The notes under the pieces: generated by a model
Databases searched by the model: none
The model's input: only the letters and a program-made list of their open reading frames with translations
Told to the model about the DNA's origin: nothing
Translations under genes and position numbers: made by a program
Source of the DNA: Amylostereum areolatum
Taxonomy: Eukaryota; Basidiomycota; Agaricomycetes; Russulales; Stereaceae
NCBI GenBank assembly: GCA_012932865.1
Contig: SAXG01000023.1
Location: 62,001 to 126,000 of the forward strand
DNA: 64,000 bases
Direction: 5' to 3'
Part shown: piece after piece, positions 19,601-31,143 of the stretch
How the letters are laid out: every line of letters starts with the position of its first letter
How positions within the stretch are numbered: position 1 is the stretch's first letter

Positions 19601-22600
19601 GGAGGTCGACGAGGCGAAGAAGCTTATTGTCGTGTACGACTCTCTCCAGCTTGCTCACAAGTGCATCCTCAACTCCTTCTATGGATACGTCATGCGAAAG
19701 GGTGCCCGTTGGCACTCCATGGAGATGGCCGGCGTCACCTGCTTGACGGGTGCGACCATCATCCAAATGGCGCGGCAGTTGGTCGAGCAGATCGGACGGC
19801 CTCTCGAACTCGACACGGATGGGATTTGGTGTATGCTTCCTGGAATCTTCCCCGAGAACTTCAAGTTCAAGCTCACGAACGGGAAATCGTTGGCGTTTTC
19901 GTACCCTTGCACCATGCTCAACCATCTCGTCCACGACCAGTTCACGAACCACCAGTACCACGATCTCGACCCGGAGACAGGCGAATACAAGGTGCACAGC
20001 GAGAATTCGATTTTCTTTGAGCTGGACGGGCCGTACCGGGCGATGATTCTGCCGTCGTCGAAGGAGGAGGACAAGCTGCTCAAGAAACGTTACGCGGTGT
20101 TTAACGACGACGGCTCTCTGGCGGAGCTTAAAGGCTTCGAGGTCAAGCGTCGCGGCGAGTTGCAACTCATCAAAATTTTCCAGTCACAAATTTTCGAGAA
20201 GTTCTTGTTGGGCACGACCACAGAGGAGTGTTACGCTGCTGTTGCGGAGATCGCGGATCGTTGGTTGGATGTGCTGTTCAGCAAGGCGGACGACCTCTCG
20301 GACGACGAACTCGTCGAGCTCATCGCCGAGAACAGGAGCATGTCGAAGACGCTGGCGGAGTACGGCGGACAGAAGTCAACATCGATCAGCACCGCCAAAC
20401 GCCTCGCTGAATTCCTGGGCGACCAAATGGTCAAAGACAAGGGCCTCGCGTGCAAATTTATCATCTCCGAGCGGCCGCTCGGGATGCCCGTCACCGACCG
20501 CGCCATCCCCGTCGCGATCTTCTCGGCGGAGGAGAGCGTCAAGCGAACGTACCTACGCAAGTGGTTGAAGGACAACGGTCTCACTAGATTCGACCTTCGT
20601 TCTATCCTAGACTGGAATTACTACATCGAGCGTCTCGGGTCTGTGATCCAGAAGCTTATCACTATCCCTGCTGCCATGCAAAAAGTATCCAACCCCGTTC
20701 CTCGTATCCGCCATCCCGACTGGCTTCATCGTCGCGTCGCAGCGCTCGACGACAAGTTCCACCAGCACAAGGTTACGGACTTCTTCAAACCTACAGCTCC
20801 AGGGGAGTCCCAAAGCCAGCTTGCGGACATCGAAGACATACAAGGCTCAAGCAAGGGCGGGTTCCGACCCACTCGGCCACGCATCGCAGCCGTGAGCAAG
20901 AAGTCGAAGCGGAGGGGGCAGTCTCCCGAGGAGGTGGTGGAGGTGTCGAACGAACCTCTCCCAAATCCGTCACGCAATTATTCCGCCTGGCTCAAAGCCA
21001 TGCGACCGCGTTGGAAGTCACGGCGTTTGGCTCGCAGCGGAGGTCCCGACACATCCAACACTCCTGCCATGTTCCGCGGAGCGAAAACGAGGACGGCGTC
21101 TCGATGGGACATTGTCCAAATACGTCCGACGCGTACCCCAGGCCGATTCAACCTCTGGTTGTGTGTTGACTCGGAGTTGGTCTCGGTACCCCTCCGGGTA
21201 CCCCGCGAGTTCTACCTCCACCTCAGGAGCGAACCGGCGGAGGGCCTTTTCAGGACAGATCTGTACACGTGCGAGCGCGTAGTACGACACTTACCTAGAA
21301 ACTTCCCCTGCGAAAACTTGTTCAAGATCTCGGTGAAGGAAGACATCTACGAGGAGGGTCAAGAGCACTTTGTGGATCTCACCAACGATCCTAACGTCGA
21401 TGGCGTTTTCGAGCTGCAGGTGTGCATCTTCCCGGTTTTTGCTGATCCTCACTGGCTCATATAGTTACGTGTTATAGGTCCCACTCGTTGTTCGCGCTCT
21501 GCTGAGGTTAGGCAAGACATGTGCCCCGGACGAGTCCGGAAGTTCCCTCAATCGTGCCCAGATAACGGGCCTGGATTTGGACCAGCTCGAGCGCGGCAAT
21601 CCATCACCTCGCTCGCGGTACATGGACGAGGGTCGCGCAGGCAAATATCTCTTCCTGTATCATGCCTGCTCCGTCAGCGCTCCCGTGCACGTCTTCGCAC
21701 TCTTTCTGCCCAACGGTACTGTCTATATGCACATCGTCGACCCCGCTACCCGCCGTCAGCCTATCTCCCGCCTCCGTGAACTCTACACCGATTTGTTAGA
21801 ACAACACCAGGAAAAGCACGGCCTCAGCATGTCCATTACGTATCCCGCCAAAGGAGAGTTTACGCCCACCTACCATTCGAGCGACGCCCTTGCCCTCAAA
21901 GCCATATCGCGGGAGTTAGGCCTTTTGGAATCGAAGTCGTACACTGTGGTCATTTCATCCATGAAAGACCAGTCGTACTTCAATGTACTCGTGCCCAAAT
22001 TGTCCAAGTTCCCTGTCCTCTCAATGTCCAAGGCGAAAGCACCCCACAGCCTCGACGTTTTCCCGTGGCAGGCCAACGTCGGGCAGAAGATGTTGAACCG
22101 CTACTTCTCTGCAGGCGCCTGGGTCGATCGAATGGTCTCCCTGGCGGAATATTACGACATGCCCGCAGGTCACATCGATGGCGACTCCCTACTATTCTTG
22201 TCGGACATGGAGTTCGCCCGTCGCGTTGCGAGCCAAGATGGAGTTCTCTGGTGGTCGCCGAGCGGGAAACCTGACCTTGGTGGTGTGGAGGACGACTGGC
22301 GGTTCACGGAGGATCTGCCCAACACAGAATTCTTGACCCCAGGATGCTATTCCAATGTCTGTCTCGAGATCACCGTTCGGAACCTCGCCGTCAACTCAGT
22401 ACTGCATTCCGTCGTCGTGAACGAGCTCGAGGGCAGCGGAGGAACGACAGCATTCGACTCGGTATCGCACACCATCGACGAGTTCGCAGACGGGGAGTCA
22501 CGCCGCGATCTCACCCTTGGCGAGTCGAATGTTTCTCCACAAACATTCTCCATTCTCAAGGCCATGGTGAAGGCCTGGCTCCTGGACAAGATTCGATACA

Positions 22601-23976
22601 ACTTCGACAGCCCGGCAACCCTCGCGATCGACCATTTCTGGCGGTGGATCAGCTCGCGGGCGTCGCACATGTACGACCCCAGCATCCATCGGTTCGTCCA
22701 CGGCCTCATGCGCAAGACGTTCATCCAGCTCTTGGCCGAGTTCAAGCGTCTGGGCTCGCAAGTTGTGTACGCGGACTTCAGCCGCATCCTCCTGGTCACG
22801 TCCAAACCTCCCGGGACCGCGCACGCCTACGCGACGTACATCACGACCGCGGTCACCTCGCACGAGTTGTTCCAGCACATTTATCTCCACACCGAACGTT
22901 TCTACGACTTCCTGCTCTTCATGGACCAGGCCAACGCAGGCGGCATCGTCTGTGAAGATCCGCTCGCGATCGAGCCTCCCGAGGAGCTCGCGGTGGAGAT
23001 GCGTTGGGACATCCAGCGGTACCTCCCCCCGGCCGTCCAGCGCGACTTCATGAACCTGGTGCAGTACTTCCTCATCGAGCTGTACAAGGTCCGACAGAAG
23101 GCATCCACGAGCCTGCGCGCCCCCCTTCGCTGTCCTGGCGAACGGCGCACCCGACGCGACGCAGCGCGACGCGGGCAAGGCGAAGGAGCTCGACAGCGTG
23201 CGGGACTTCATCGCGCGGCGACTGACGCGGAAGCTGTTCAAGGCGATTGAGAGCGTGCAGACGCGGCTTCGGGGCGCGACGCACGACCCCGACCTCCTAA
23301 CCGCCTTCGAGTTCCCGCTCCTGCCGGGCTCGCACCTGCGGCTGACGGACCCGGTGCTCGAATTCATCAAGTCGACGTGCGCGGTGATCGAGCTCGCGAA
23401 GGAGCACCAGAGCGAGACCGGGGTGCTCAAGCGGAACGCGCTCGAGCTGATCGGGATGAAGGGGTTCGGGGAGGATGTCGTGTTTAGGAACCCGTGCGAG
23501 CCCCTCAAGCTCCCGCACGTCCCCTGCCGCGCGTGCGACGCCCTGCGCGACCTCGACCTCTGCCGCGATCCGGACCTCCTCCCGAACGGGCGGGACGCGC
23601 GCGCGCGCTGGGCGTGCGCGCGCTGCGGGGCGGAGTACGACCGCGTCGCGATCGAGTTCGAGATGATTGAGATCGTGCACGGGCTGGAGAGGACGTACGC
23701 GCAGCAGGACATGCGGTGCGCGAGGTGCAAGCAGGTGAGGGCGGATAATGTGTCGAAGCATTGTCAGTGCTCGGGCGCGTACGTGCTTACGGTCGGTAAG
23801 GCGGACGTGAGGAGGAGGTTGAGGACGATCGTGAATGTGGCGATTGTGCATGGGCTGGGGCGCTTGAGGGTGAGTTCTGGTTTCGTTCTCTGAGGGTCGC
23901 GGGTGGCTGACGGATTTTATAGGAGACGGCGCAGGCAGTCCTGGGCGCGACGACGACGACGACGACGACGAGGTGA
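16656..23976 (+). CDS. pol2: DNA polymerase epsilon catalytic subunit A
   Basis: Leading-strand replicative polymerase, nuclear. Nine exons: 16656-16940, 17164-17289, 17345-18053, 18107-18419, 18472-18652, 18702-18887, 18939-21419, 21478-23869, 23923-23976; about 2241 residues, usual for the family. Exonuclease motifs: YDIETTK (near 306), [22 protein letters not shown]. Polymerase motifs: [13 protein letters not shown] (near 657), [16 protein letters not shown] and LDTDGIW (near 892), with the Cys cluster around CAVCDF. A PIP-like HKVTDFF follows near 1212, then the inactive second half and two C-terminal zinc-binding sites (CRAC...CARC and CARC...CQC). Oddities: an RGG-rich N-terminus, a seven-Thr C-terminal run from an ACG repeat, and one surplus C in a C6 run at 23120-23125 that breaks the frame before the zinc fingers. 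Confidence 0.96.
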
Positions 23977-25375
23977 CGGGTTGTGGAGGATTTCGTGTTT
24001 GCATCGCTGTGTCGTTTTTCTTCTTTGTTTGTTTTCGTCTACTTACCGCTATCGTAAACCTGTGTACTGTACACTATCTCTCATATCACCTTGTACCTGC
24101 ATATCCATCCTCAGTCGGCGAACTAGCGCGAGGCGGCGGGGGGTGTCCTAACGTCAACCGTCCATCAGCTTCGTCCGTTGTCTATAAGCAGCTGGGGAGA
24201 AACGGCGAAGCCATAGAACTGGCGCTCGGGGTTGGTCTTGGCGTCAGGCGGGAGGGGCAAGTCGCAGGGTGGTGGGTTGGGTTTAGAGGCCTCTGAGACG
24301 GCTGCGGGGGACTGACCTCGGAGCTGAGGTCATTGATCAGCCTGGGCAGAAACCTGCCAGAGGATATTGTGGAGAGAGGGCCTCTTGGGGGCAGGTCGGA
24401 GATGAAAAGTTGGCCGTTACTTACGAGTTAAATAACGGGTGGAAACCCTGCACAGCTGCAGCGAGCTCGAATGGTAATGTATCGTTGAGGCTCAGCGCTC
24501 ACTATCCAGCCGCGCATCGGATCACATGACGGCGTCACGTCGCGTCCTCCCCCTCCTGTGCGATTGCCCTTCGGCCCCTCCTCTCGCCCTCTCGCCCTCT
24601 CGCCCCCCAAAAACAGCCGGATTCGAAGCACGTGTATCCGCAACGGACCGCCTCACATCCAGCAAGATCTATCCACGCAAAGCAACTTACGTTCACGCGG
24701 ATACCCGGAGGCCATGTACGTGTCTTCGCATCCCATTGCCAACCGACGGCGGCGGAGGTACATAGACGCGATCGCACGAGGTCGGGGTGCAGTCGCGCCA
24801 CGCACACGCGCCCCCGCCGATCCACCGCGCACGCCCCACGTCGCGCCGCACGTTTCACCGTGTCTCATCGGCGGCATGCGCCCTGCGCGCCATGCGTCTT
24901 CGTCGCATCCCAGCTCTTCCGTGGCCTATCCGCCGTACGACCCGGGCCTGTCGCATCGGGATGGAGAAATTCGGGTGCGATTGCGATTGCGGGTGCAGCG
25001 GTATGGTAGAGGTACTGTACTGGGAGGGATCAAGAATATGCGAAAGGCGCGCAAACACGGACACGGAAAGGACGAGAGGAGGAGACAGGGAGCGGGGAGC
25101 CTGATACGGAAGGACGGAACGGGGAGACGCGGAAAGGGAGAGACGGGAGAGGCGATGCAGAGGACCGCGGCGAGGGGAGGGAGGAGGCGTGATGGACATG
25201 AGCTGGGACGTGTGCTCGGCGTAGTTGTGCAGCACGGCAATGGTGAGAGATGTGGAACAGAGCTGCGCAGCCCGGCGGGGAGAGAAGGCAAGTGCTTGGG
25301 AAGAGATAGTAGGTGCGCCGAGAACGCGATGCCGCTGGCTGGCGTCGCGCGGGTCGGACGGGCGGACGGGAGGAA
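23977..25375. other. Intergenic region between convergent pol2 and mo25
   Basis: 1.4 kb between two convergent stops. Long plus-strand ORFs here have low-complexity Arg/Gly/Pro content and no domain, so they look like GC-rich chance frames. A block at 24521-24560 (CACATGACGGCGTC then GCGTCCTCC) recurs inverted near 28950-28985. The spacing is larger than usual for convergent fungal genes, so a non-coding RNA cannot be excluded. Confidence 0.4.
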
Positions 25376-27132
25376 CTACAGATTTTGGATCTGCACGATG
25401 AGAAACTGTTTCTCGTCCTGAACCGAAAAGGGGGGAGGCGGGTGAGCGAACGCGCAGGCGGGCGAAAGGCGGTGGGACACGCACCGTGAATTGCTCGTCT
25501 GCAGGTCGGAGACGTGAGCAAAAGCAAGAGGAAGAGGGAGGGAGCCGACGCACCGTCCTTGTCGTTGTGAAAGTTCTTGAGGAAGACGAGCAGCTTGTCC
25601 TTGTTTCTCCTCAGGATGGTCTCGATCTGCGGCGGCTTCTTGGGATTCGCGACGAACACCTGCGGGCGGCGTCAGTCGTGCACGGCAGAGAGGGAAAGGG
25701 CGGCGGGCTCGGGCGGACCTTGAACACGTGGAAGGCCTCGAACTGGATGTTCTTGCTCTTGTCGCGGAGGAGGTTCATCATCATCTTGAGGTTGGCGTCG
25801 TTGGCGATATAGCGGGTCATGACGTTGAAGTTGGCGCGGTCGAGGAGGATCTCGCCGAGGAGCTTGAGGGACTGGCGTTTGGTGACGTAGTTGTTGGAGA
25901 GGATGAGGGTGGTGAACGAGTTGAAGAACTAGGGAAAATCGCGGGGGGTCAGCGTCAGGGCGAAGAAAGGAAGGACTGGAACAGAAAGGCGGAATTGGGC
26001 GGGGCAGCCTTGTAGACGGCTGTGAATTTATGGCGCGGGAATGGGGGGCATGCGACGACCGCTTTCCATCAACCGAAGCACACCACCGGATATCTGGCCT
26101 ATATGTCCCCGCATGTCCTACCGCCCGACGTTCATCACCAGAAGATTGCTTTGTAGCGCCGGCGCTCCTCAACGCCGAGTCGGCACCTCCGCGCCAGCGT
26201 CGCAACATGGAAGGGCGCAAACACGCGAACGGTTGTGTGCGAGTATGTGGCGGGAGGAGCACGGGATGTTCTCCAACTCAAAGTCTGGACTTTCAGGAGT
26301 CTCACCACGCGCCGTCTCAGGAAGGTCGCCTCCCAAAAAACGAACAGGTGCCCGCAGATGAAGAGGAAGGAAGCTAAGAGAAACGCGCGCACGCACCCTG
26401 TCGTAGTTCTTATCGAGATATTCGGCGACCATGGGCTTGTGCCGGGTGAGGGTGTCCTTGAGGGAGGTGTAGGCGTCGGTGGAGATGCCGAAGGTGGTGG
26501 TCTCGATGTAGTGGGGGAACTTGTAGAACTGCTCGGAGTGGAGGAGGATCTTGCAGAGGGGTTCGTGGCGGAGCATCTCGCGGAGGATCATGCCGGTGTT
26601 GAGCGCGACGTCCTCGTTCTCGTACCCGGCGAGGGCGGCGAAGAGCACCTCGCGCTTTCCGGAGATGTACTCGACGGTGGGCCAGCGGGAGCCGATCTGC
26701 CTGCGGAGGCAGGTTGTTGAAGATCTGGACGACGTCCTTGCGGGCCTCGAAGTCGAAGCGGGCGATGTGCTGCACGAGGTGGTAGAGCAGGTCGGTGCTG
26801 TACGTTTCTTGCGCGAGCTGCGCGAGCAGTTCCGGCACGGGCTCTGGGGGGGCAGATCTGGTGAGTTTTGGAGCGCGCGGGAGGTTGGAGGAGAAACGCA
26901 CCGCCGTCGCCGTAGAGCATGCCCTTGATCTGCTGGAGGTACTTGCTGATGTCCTCGCTGGCCTGGCGGACGCTCAGACGGGTGGGCGACGAGCAGGACA
27001 GCGCAGAGGATCGCGCGCACGCACCTTCTTCCTGGCTTCGCCCGGGGGCGCGGACTCGAGCTTGAGCACGTTGTCGCGCAGGCCGCGGACGAGTTCGGGC
27101 GGGGTGCGCTGCTTTGTCTTAAAGAAGTTCAT
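25376..27132 (-). CDS. hym1: Mo25/Hym1-like scaffold protein (CAB39 family)
   Basis: Armadillo-like helical-repeat scaffold that activates GCK/STE20-type kinases; in yeasts Hym1/Pmo25 acts in the RAM/MOR network controlling polarity and cell separation. Seven exons: 27132-27025, 26962-26902, 26843-26397, 25928-25719, 25659-25554, 25498-25485, 25417-25376. About 328 residues, the normal length. Signatures: [92 protein letters not shown]. Exon sizes sum to 3n+1, and the reading frame breaks at about 26704-26713, where FNNL must join LRRQIG; one extra base is present. The 14-nt exon 6 encodes DEQFT. In this gene the break is more likely a sequence error than decay, since all flanking sequence is conserved. 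Confidence 0.93.
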
Positions 27133-27600
27133 GACTGTGGACGGTGGCGGGGTCGAGGAGGACGGCGAGCGGGGGTTGTTGGGCCGTGGGGGCCAGTGAA
27201 GGGCCGGAGGGCATGAAGCAGAAGGGAGAACGTCGGCTGGTCCCTTGTTTGGCTTTTCTGCTTCCAACTGCCGCGCGCCTCTGGATCCCCTCCTCACGCT
27301 TTTCCCACCTTGTCTCTTCCTCTCATCTCTCTTTTTCGAGCTACGCGCGTCCTCAGACAGGCTGTGCTAGTCGCGCCTCGCTCGGTGCTAGCCTCGACGC
27401 TAGCCTCGTCGCTCACAAGGATGTCTCTCCTCGGGACCCCATGACGCAAGCACGACTTGGTCAGCCCACTGAGCACTCGAACAAGTTGACATCTGCAAGG
27501 TTTGGAAAGCGCGCGGCGGTCAGGTTTTCCGGGTGGATTGGCCTCGATAATCGTTCGCAGCGTGGCCGACCACGCCTTGTCTGTTCCTTCTATCGCGCTT
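27133..27600. other. Upstream region of mo25
   Basis: Promoter side of mo25 and the start of a long plus-strand open frame whose translation is Arg/Ser/Pro-rich without any family resemblance. No gene can be supported here. Confidence 0.4.
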
Positions 27601-28683
27601 TCCCTCCGAACCTCGGTCAAAACGCCCCCCGTATGTGCAGGGTCGCTTCTTGCGCCATTATGCCAGCAAGGTCGCCGCGCCCCCCGCGTCCCCCGCCCCA
27701 CCAGCAAACGGACGGAAGGTTCAAATTCAAAGGTGGGTACGGACGCACGTGCTGTCCGCGGTCGAGGGTCTCGTCCAATCTCGGGAAGGCTCTGGGCCAA
27801 TTATGCGTAAACTTGCTCGTTGGGTGCGTTTCCCAGTCTTTCCAGGCCGCCCTCGCCGCCAGTCTCGCATCAGGCATCATCCTCCACCTGGACGGACCAC
27901 CGCACGTTCTGATGGACCCTTCCCGCTTATCGGCCACGATTCCCTCCCCACGCACACACCCACGAGGCCTCGGTTTACGTGGTTTGTCGACTTTCTACGC
28001 GGCGCACGGACCCCGTGCGTTTCCTCAACCGACTTCCCAACACCCAAGCCCACCCCGGAGACCCACATCTCGCGATGCCGACCCACAACGACAAGATTTC
28101 AACGTTTTCAGGTCCAACGCTGAGCGCTTCCTCCGGACCTCAGTATTCAATCTTTGGCCTTGGCCTTGCGGTCCAACGTTCGACTGTTCCATCGAGAAGA
28201 CCACGCGCCAGACGTTGCAAATGCATTGGCCAAGGCGCGCGGAGACAAGTGGCTCTTCCTGGACGGGTGGCGGCGTTGCGTATGCCAATATCGGTCGGTG
28301 AGAGATACTGATCTGACCTATTAACATGCAGTTTCTGTATCGTCCTGAGCTCCCGCGCCCTCGAAAACCAATTCGATCGCCCGCTCGTCGTGGACGTTTT
28401 GATTTTGAAAGCGGTCATGTGCTAGCTGATATATTTCCAGTTGTCGGCGTCGAGTGGTTTGACGAGCACGCAGGTCTGTGTTTAGGCAAGTCTGGGCCAA
28501 CAACTATAATGATACATCCTCCTGGAAGATACTTTCGATAGGGCAGCACGGAACCCGTGGAAAGGCTCGGACCCTACCGAAGATTTTCCTACTCCAAACA
28601 GCTACATTGTCGATCGCGGAGACTATCTTAGTCTCCAACTACTTGCCTCCTCCAGTGTCCTCGCTTACTCCTGCATTGTCTGA
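27601..28683 (+). CDS. Unidentified protein-coding gene, 5' structure unresolved
   Basis: The 3' part is clearly coding. Segments in good codon context: DVANALAKARGDKWLFLDGW (about 28212-28271), IVLSSRALENQFDRPLVVDV (about 28332-28395), VVGVEWFDEHA (about 28440-28472), and the last exon with DPTEDFPTPNSYIVDRGDY and LQLLASSSVLAY to a TGA at 28681-28683. A small intron at about 28301-28331 (GTGAGA...ATGCAG) fits between the first two. Upstream, 27630-27800 reads FLRHYASKVAAPPASPAPPA, suggestive of a mitochondrial presequence or just a chance frame. I do not recognise the family and the start is not located, so the 5' boundary given is approximate. Confidence 0.4.
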
Positions 28684-31143
28684 TTCTCATGCAACGTATA
28701 GCCTCCTGGTCACGCCGTGCGCTACTGTCTTTAAATAATCGGAAGGTTTTCCACAGCTTCAGTCGGGCGAAGACGCCGACGCGTGAATTGCCCTCGGGCA
28801 TCCATTTGGCCTGCGTGGATGGATAGATCTTGCTGGATGTGGGATTAACTTGTGCGTAGGCGCGTTTTGAAATGCGGTGGTGGGTTTTGAGTGGGAGGAC
28901 GTGAAGGTGTGAGGGCGTGAGGAGGGTTATGATAAACCGAAGGAGAGCGCGAAGGAGAGGAGGACGCGACGCCGTCATGTGACGTGGTACTTTTGGAACG
29001 AGACGCGCACGTGATGTCGATGATGTGGACCCGTCGACCAACTCCGAATCTCCCCTCCAGAGTCCAGAGTCCATTGCCTGTGCATGTATTGGCACCCGGT
29101 GCATCAATTTCAGTTGGTTAACCTCTCATTCTCCTTCTTCCAGATACTTACACGAACTCACACCCGTTCATCTGCAGCTGCGCGGAGTCTTTCCATCCTA
29201 CACGAGGAAATTCCCGTCCAACGAGCATACGAACCACACTCCAGTTGAGCTCGTGCCCATTGTGGTCCCCCCCATCGAATACATATCAGGAGCTCACCGT
29301 TGCTTCTCCACCTCATAGTCACCCAAACGGAGTCGGAGTAACCAATGTGGATTCAGAACGCCGTTCAACCTATATTTACGGTGCGCCGCCAGACTGGTAG
29401 GGTTTCGAATGGGCCTCTCACATCTATGCTTGATCTGAAGCCTTCATTGTAGAACGACCTCGAGGACGTACGGCATGCCGTACTTACTCTCCATGCACCA
29501 TCTCTTTAGAAAAACTGTCCGATTCAAGAACCGAAGCTCGCAAAATGTGCCAGCGTGTTCCATAACATGTATCTTTGAACGGCGCCGGGTTTGGACCGTT
29601 CTTGGATCATCCGACGGCCGCCGTGAGCGATGACCTGGGATGGCAGTTTGTTTCTACACATATGAGGGGTTCGTTCCCCAGATGCGACCCCCGGCATTGG
29701 CGGAGACCGTAGGTTCACTGATGACTAGTGACTCCTTGTCGCCACCCCGGTCATGGCCCATCTGGGACATCGACTTGACTCAATCGGTGTCTTCGGCGCA
29801 ATCTCCTTTTCAAACGGGACTTCACCGTCTTGCGGTGTCCATCAGGCTTCAGGCCTCAGGCGTCGCGCGTCCGTTTGTGCAGGTTATCATCTCACGGCAA
29901 TACTCTTTCATCAAGCATTGCACCCGGCTCAGCATCGCGGACGAAAGATTAGGCTCCTGAAAGTTTTACTATGGTATGGTACTGAGCTCGTTTCGCGTGT
30001 ATGATCATCAGTTGACGTCCTAAGGATAGGTAGGGTACCTTTGTTCTTGTACAAGTCCTTTGAACGCTCGGCAGGTGTCGCCAATCCCGCCGCGTCCGCG
30101 CCCTTGCGTGACCAGTGAGACTGGCCGTTTTCGCCAGCTTAAGTATAGCGATTCGTAGCCAAGAGCTTCGATACGTTGACTTCGGGTTGTCGCAACTCTC
30201 GGTATTGGGGAAGCCAATGACCATAACCCACTACATCTCTGACTCCCATCCGTTTCCGCCGGGTATCAGGATCCTCGCCACTGCACGGCACGTAAATCCA
30301 CCATCTACTGCATCACTGCTCGTCGCTCAGGACGACTTGTATGCTGTGATTCACAACAGTCCGAACCCGGTTCTGTACCCGCGGTATCCAATCCGAGTGG
30401 GCGAGAGTCCATGATGGGGTGCGTTGTATCCTTATTTAACCAACCTTAACCCCGCGGTGAAACGACGCGCAGGCAGCTGAACTCATGGCCCGTGATCCAT
30501 CATCAGAACTGAACCACGGCATTTGTCTCGTCACCTCCTCCCTGCGTCCGCACGCGGAGTGTGTCCCGTTCGGTTCGCTGCTCCGAAGGGCTGTCTGTTC
30601 CCACTCCTCGTCGGGATGTATATGGACAGATTCAGCTTCCGTCGTTCACGAGGACGGCAGCCTTATATGACAGGGCAGGCTCTCATCAGCGACAGCTTCC
30701 CTCGGAGTCATTGCTAGTACGGCCATGGAATCTGTCCGGATCCTCTGCGACATGGGCCCGCCGAAGGCTTCGTGCAGGTCGACTTCCGGAGTGGGCTTTG
30801 CTCAAGACCTCCGTCATACGCTAATCCCAATGAATCGATGCGAAGAGTGCGGAAGTATCGCAATCAAATCAAACGTGATACCGTCCTCGCGACCATTCAC
30901 CAATCGAACAGGTATCGAAAGCCTCACGGACGCCTGCATCAGCTTCTCCCGTCTCAAATCCCGGCGAATGCAGTGCTACTTTGGCCGTGAAGAGCTTGAA
31001 GGTGGACCCAGGCGTTCCCGTAACGGCGCCTGCTGTCCGGTCGTAGCCGCGGTCATCCGAACAAAACACGATGCACGTACATATAGTCCTGCGGATCTTC
31101 GCGGAGTAGTCCCCTCGCCTCTTTCTCCTTACGACCCCCGACC
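28684..31143. other. Gene-poor region, no confident gene
   Basis: About 2.4 kb with only short frames. A minus-strand ORF beginning near 28979 (MTASRPPLLRALLRF, then SSKIYPSTQAKWMPEG) and plus-strand frames at 29640-29960 and 30725-31147 have no recognisable domain. Several plus-strand frames in 30560-31000 change phase every 100-150 nt, which could be decayed coding sequence, but no family is evident. GC content and codon pattern are weaker than in the neighbouring genes. Confidence 0.4.

Noticed and set aside
22498..23730. 410-codon minus-strand ORF
   Set aside because: Antisense to pol2 exon 8, which carries the zinc-binding sites; a shadow.
24558..25421. 287-codon plus-strand ORF opposite the mo25 3' end
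   Set aside because: Low-complexity antisense shadow in a GC-rich region; no domain, and it overlaps the mo25 stop.
27144..28301. 385-codon plus-strand ORF
   Set aside because: Composition is Arg/Pro/Ser-rich, changes phase against the real coding segments at 28212 onward, and overlaps the mo25 leader; a GC-rich chance frame.
28628..29107. 159-codon minus-strand ORF possibly encoding a mitochondrial protein
   Set aside because: Basic N-terminus but no recognisable family and no supporting splice sites; not listed as a gene.
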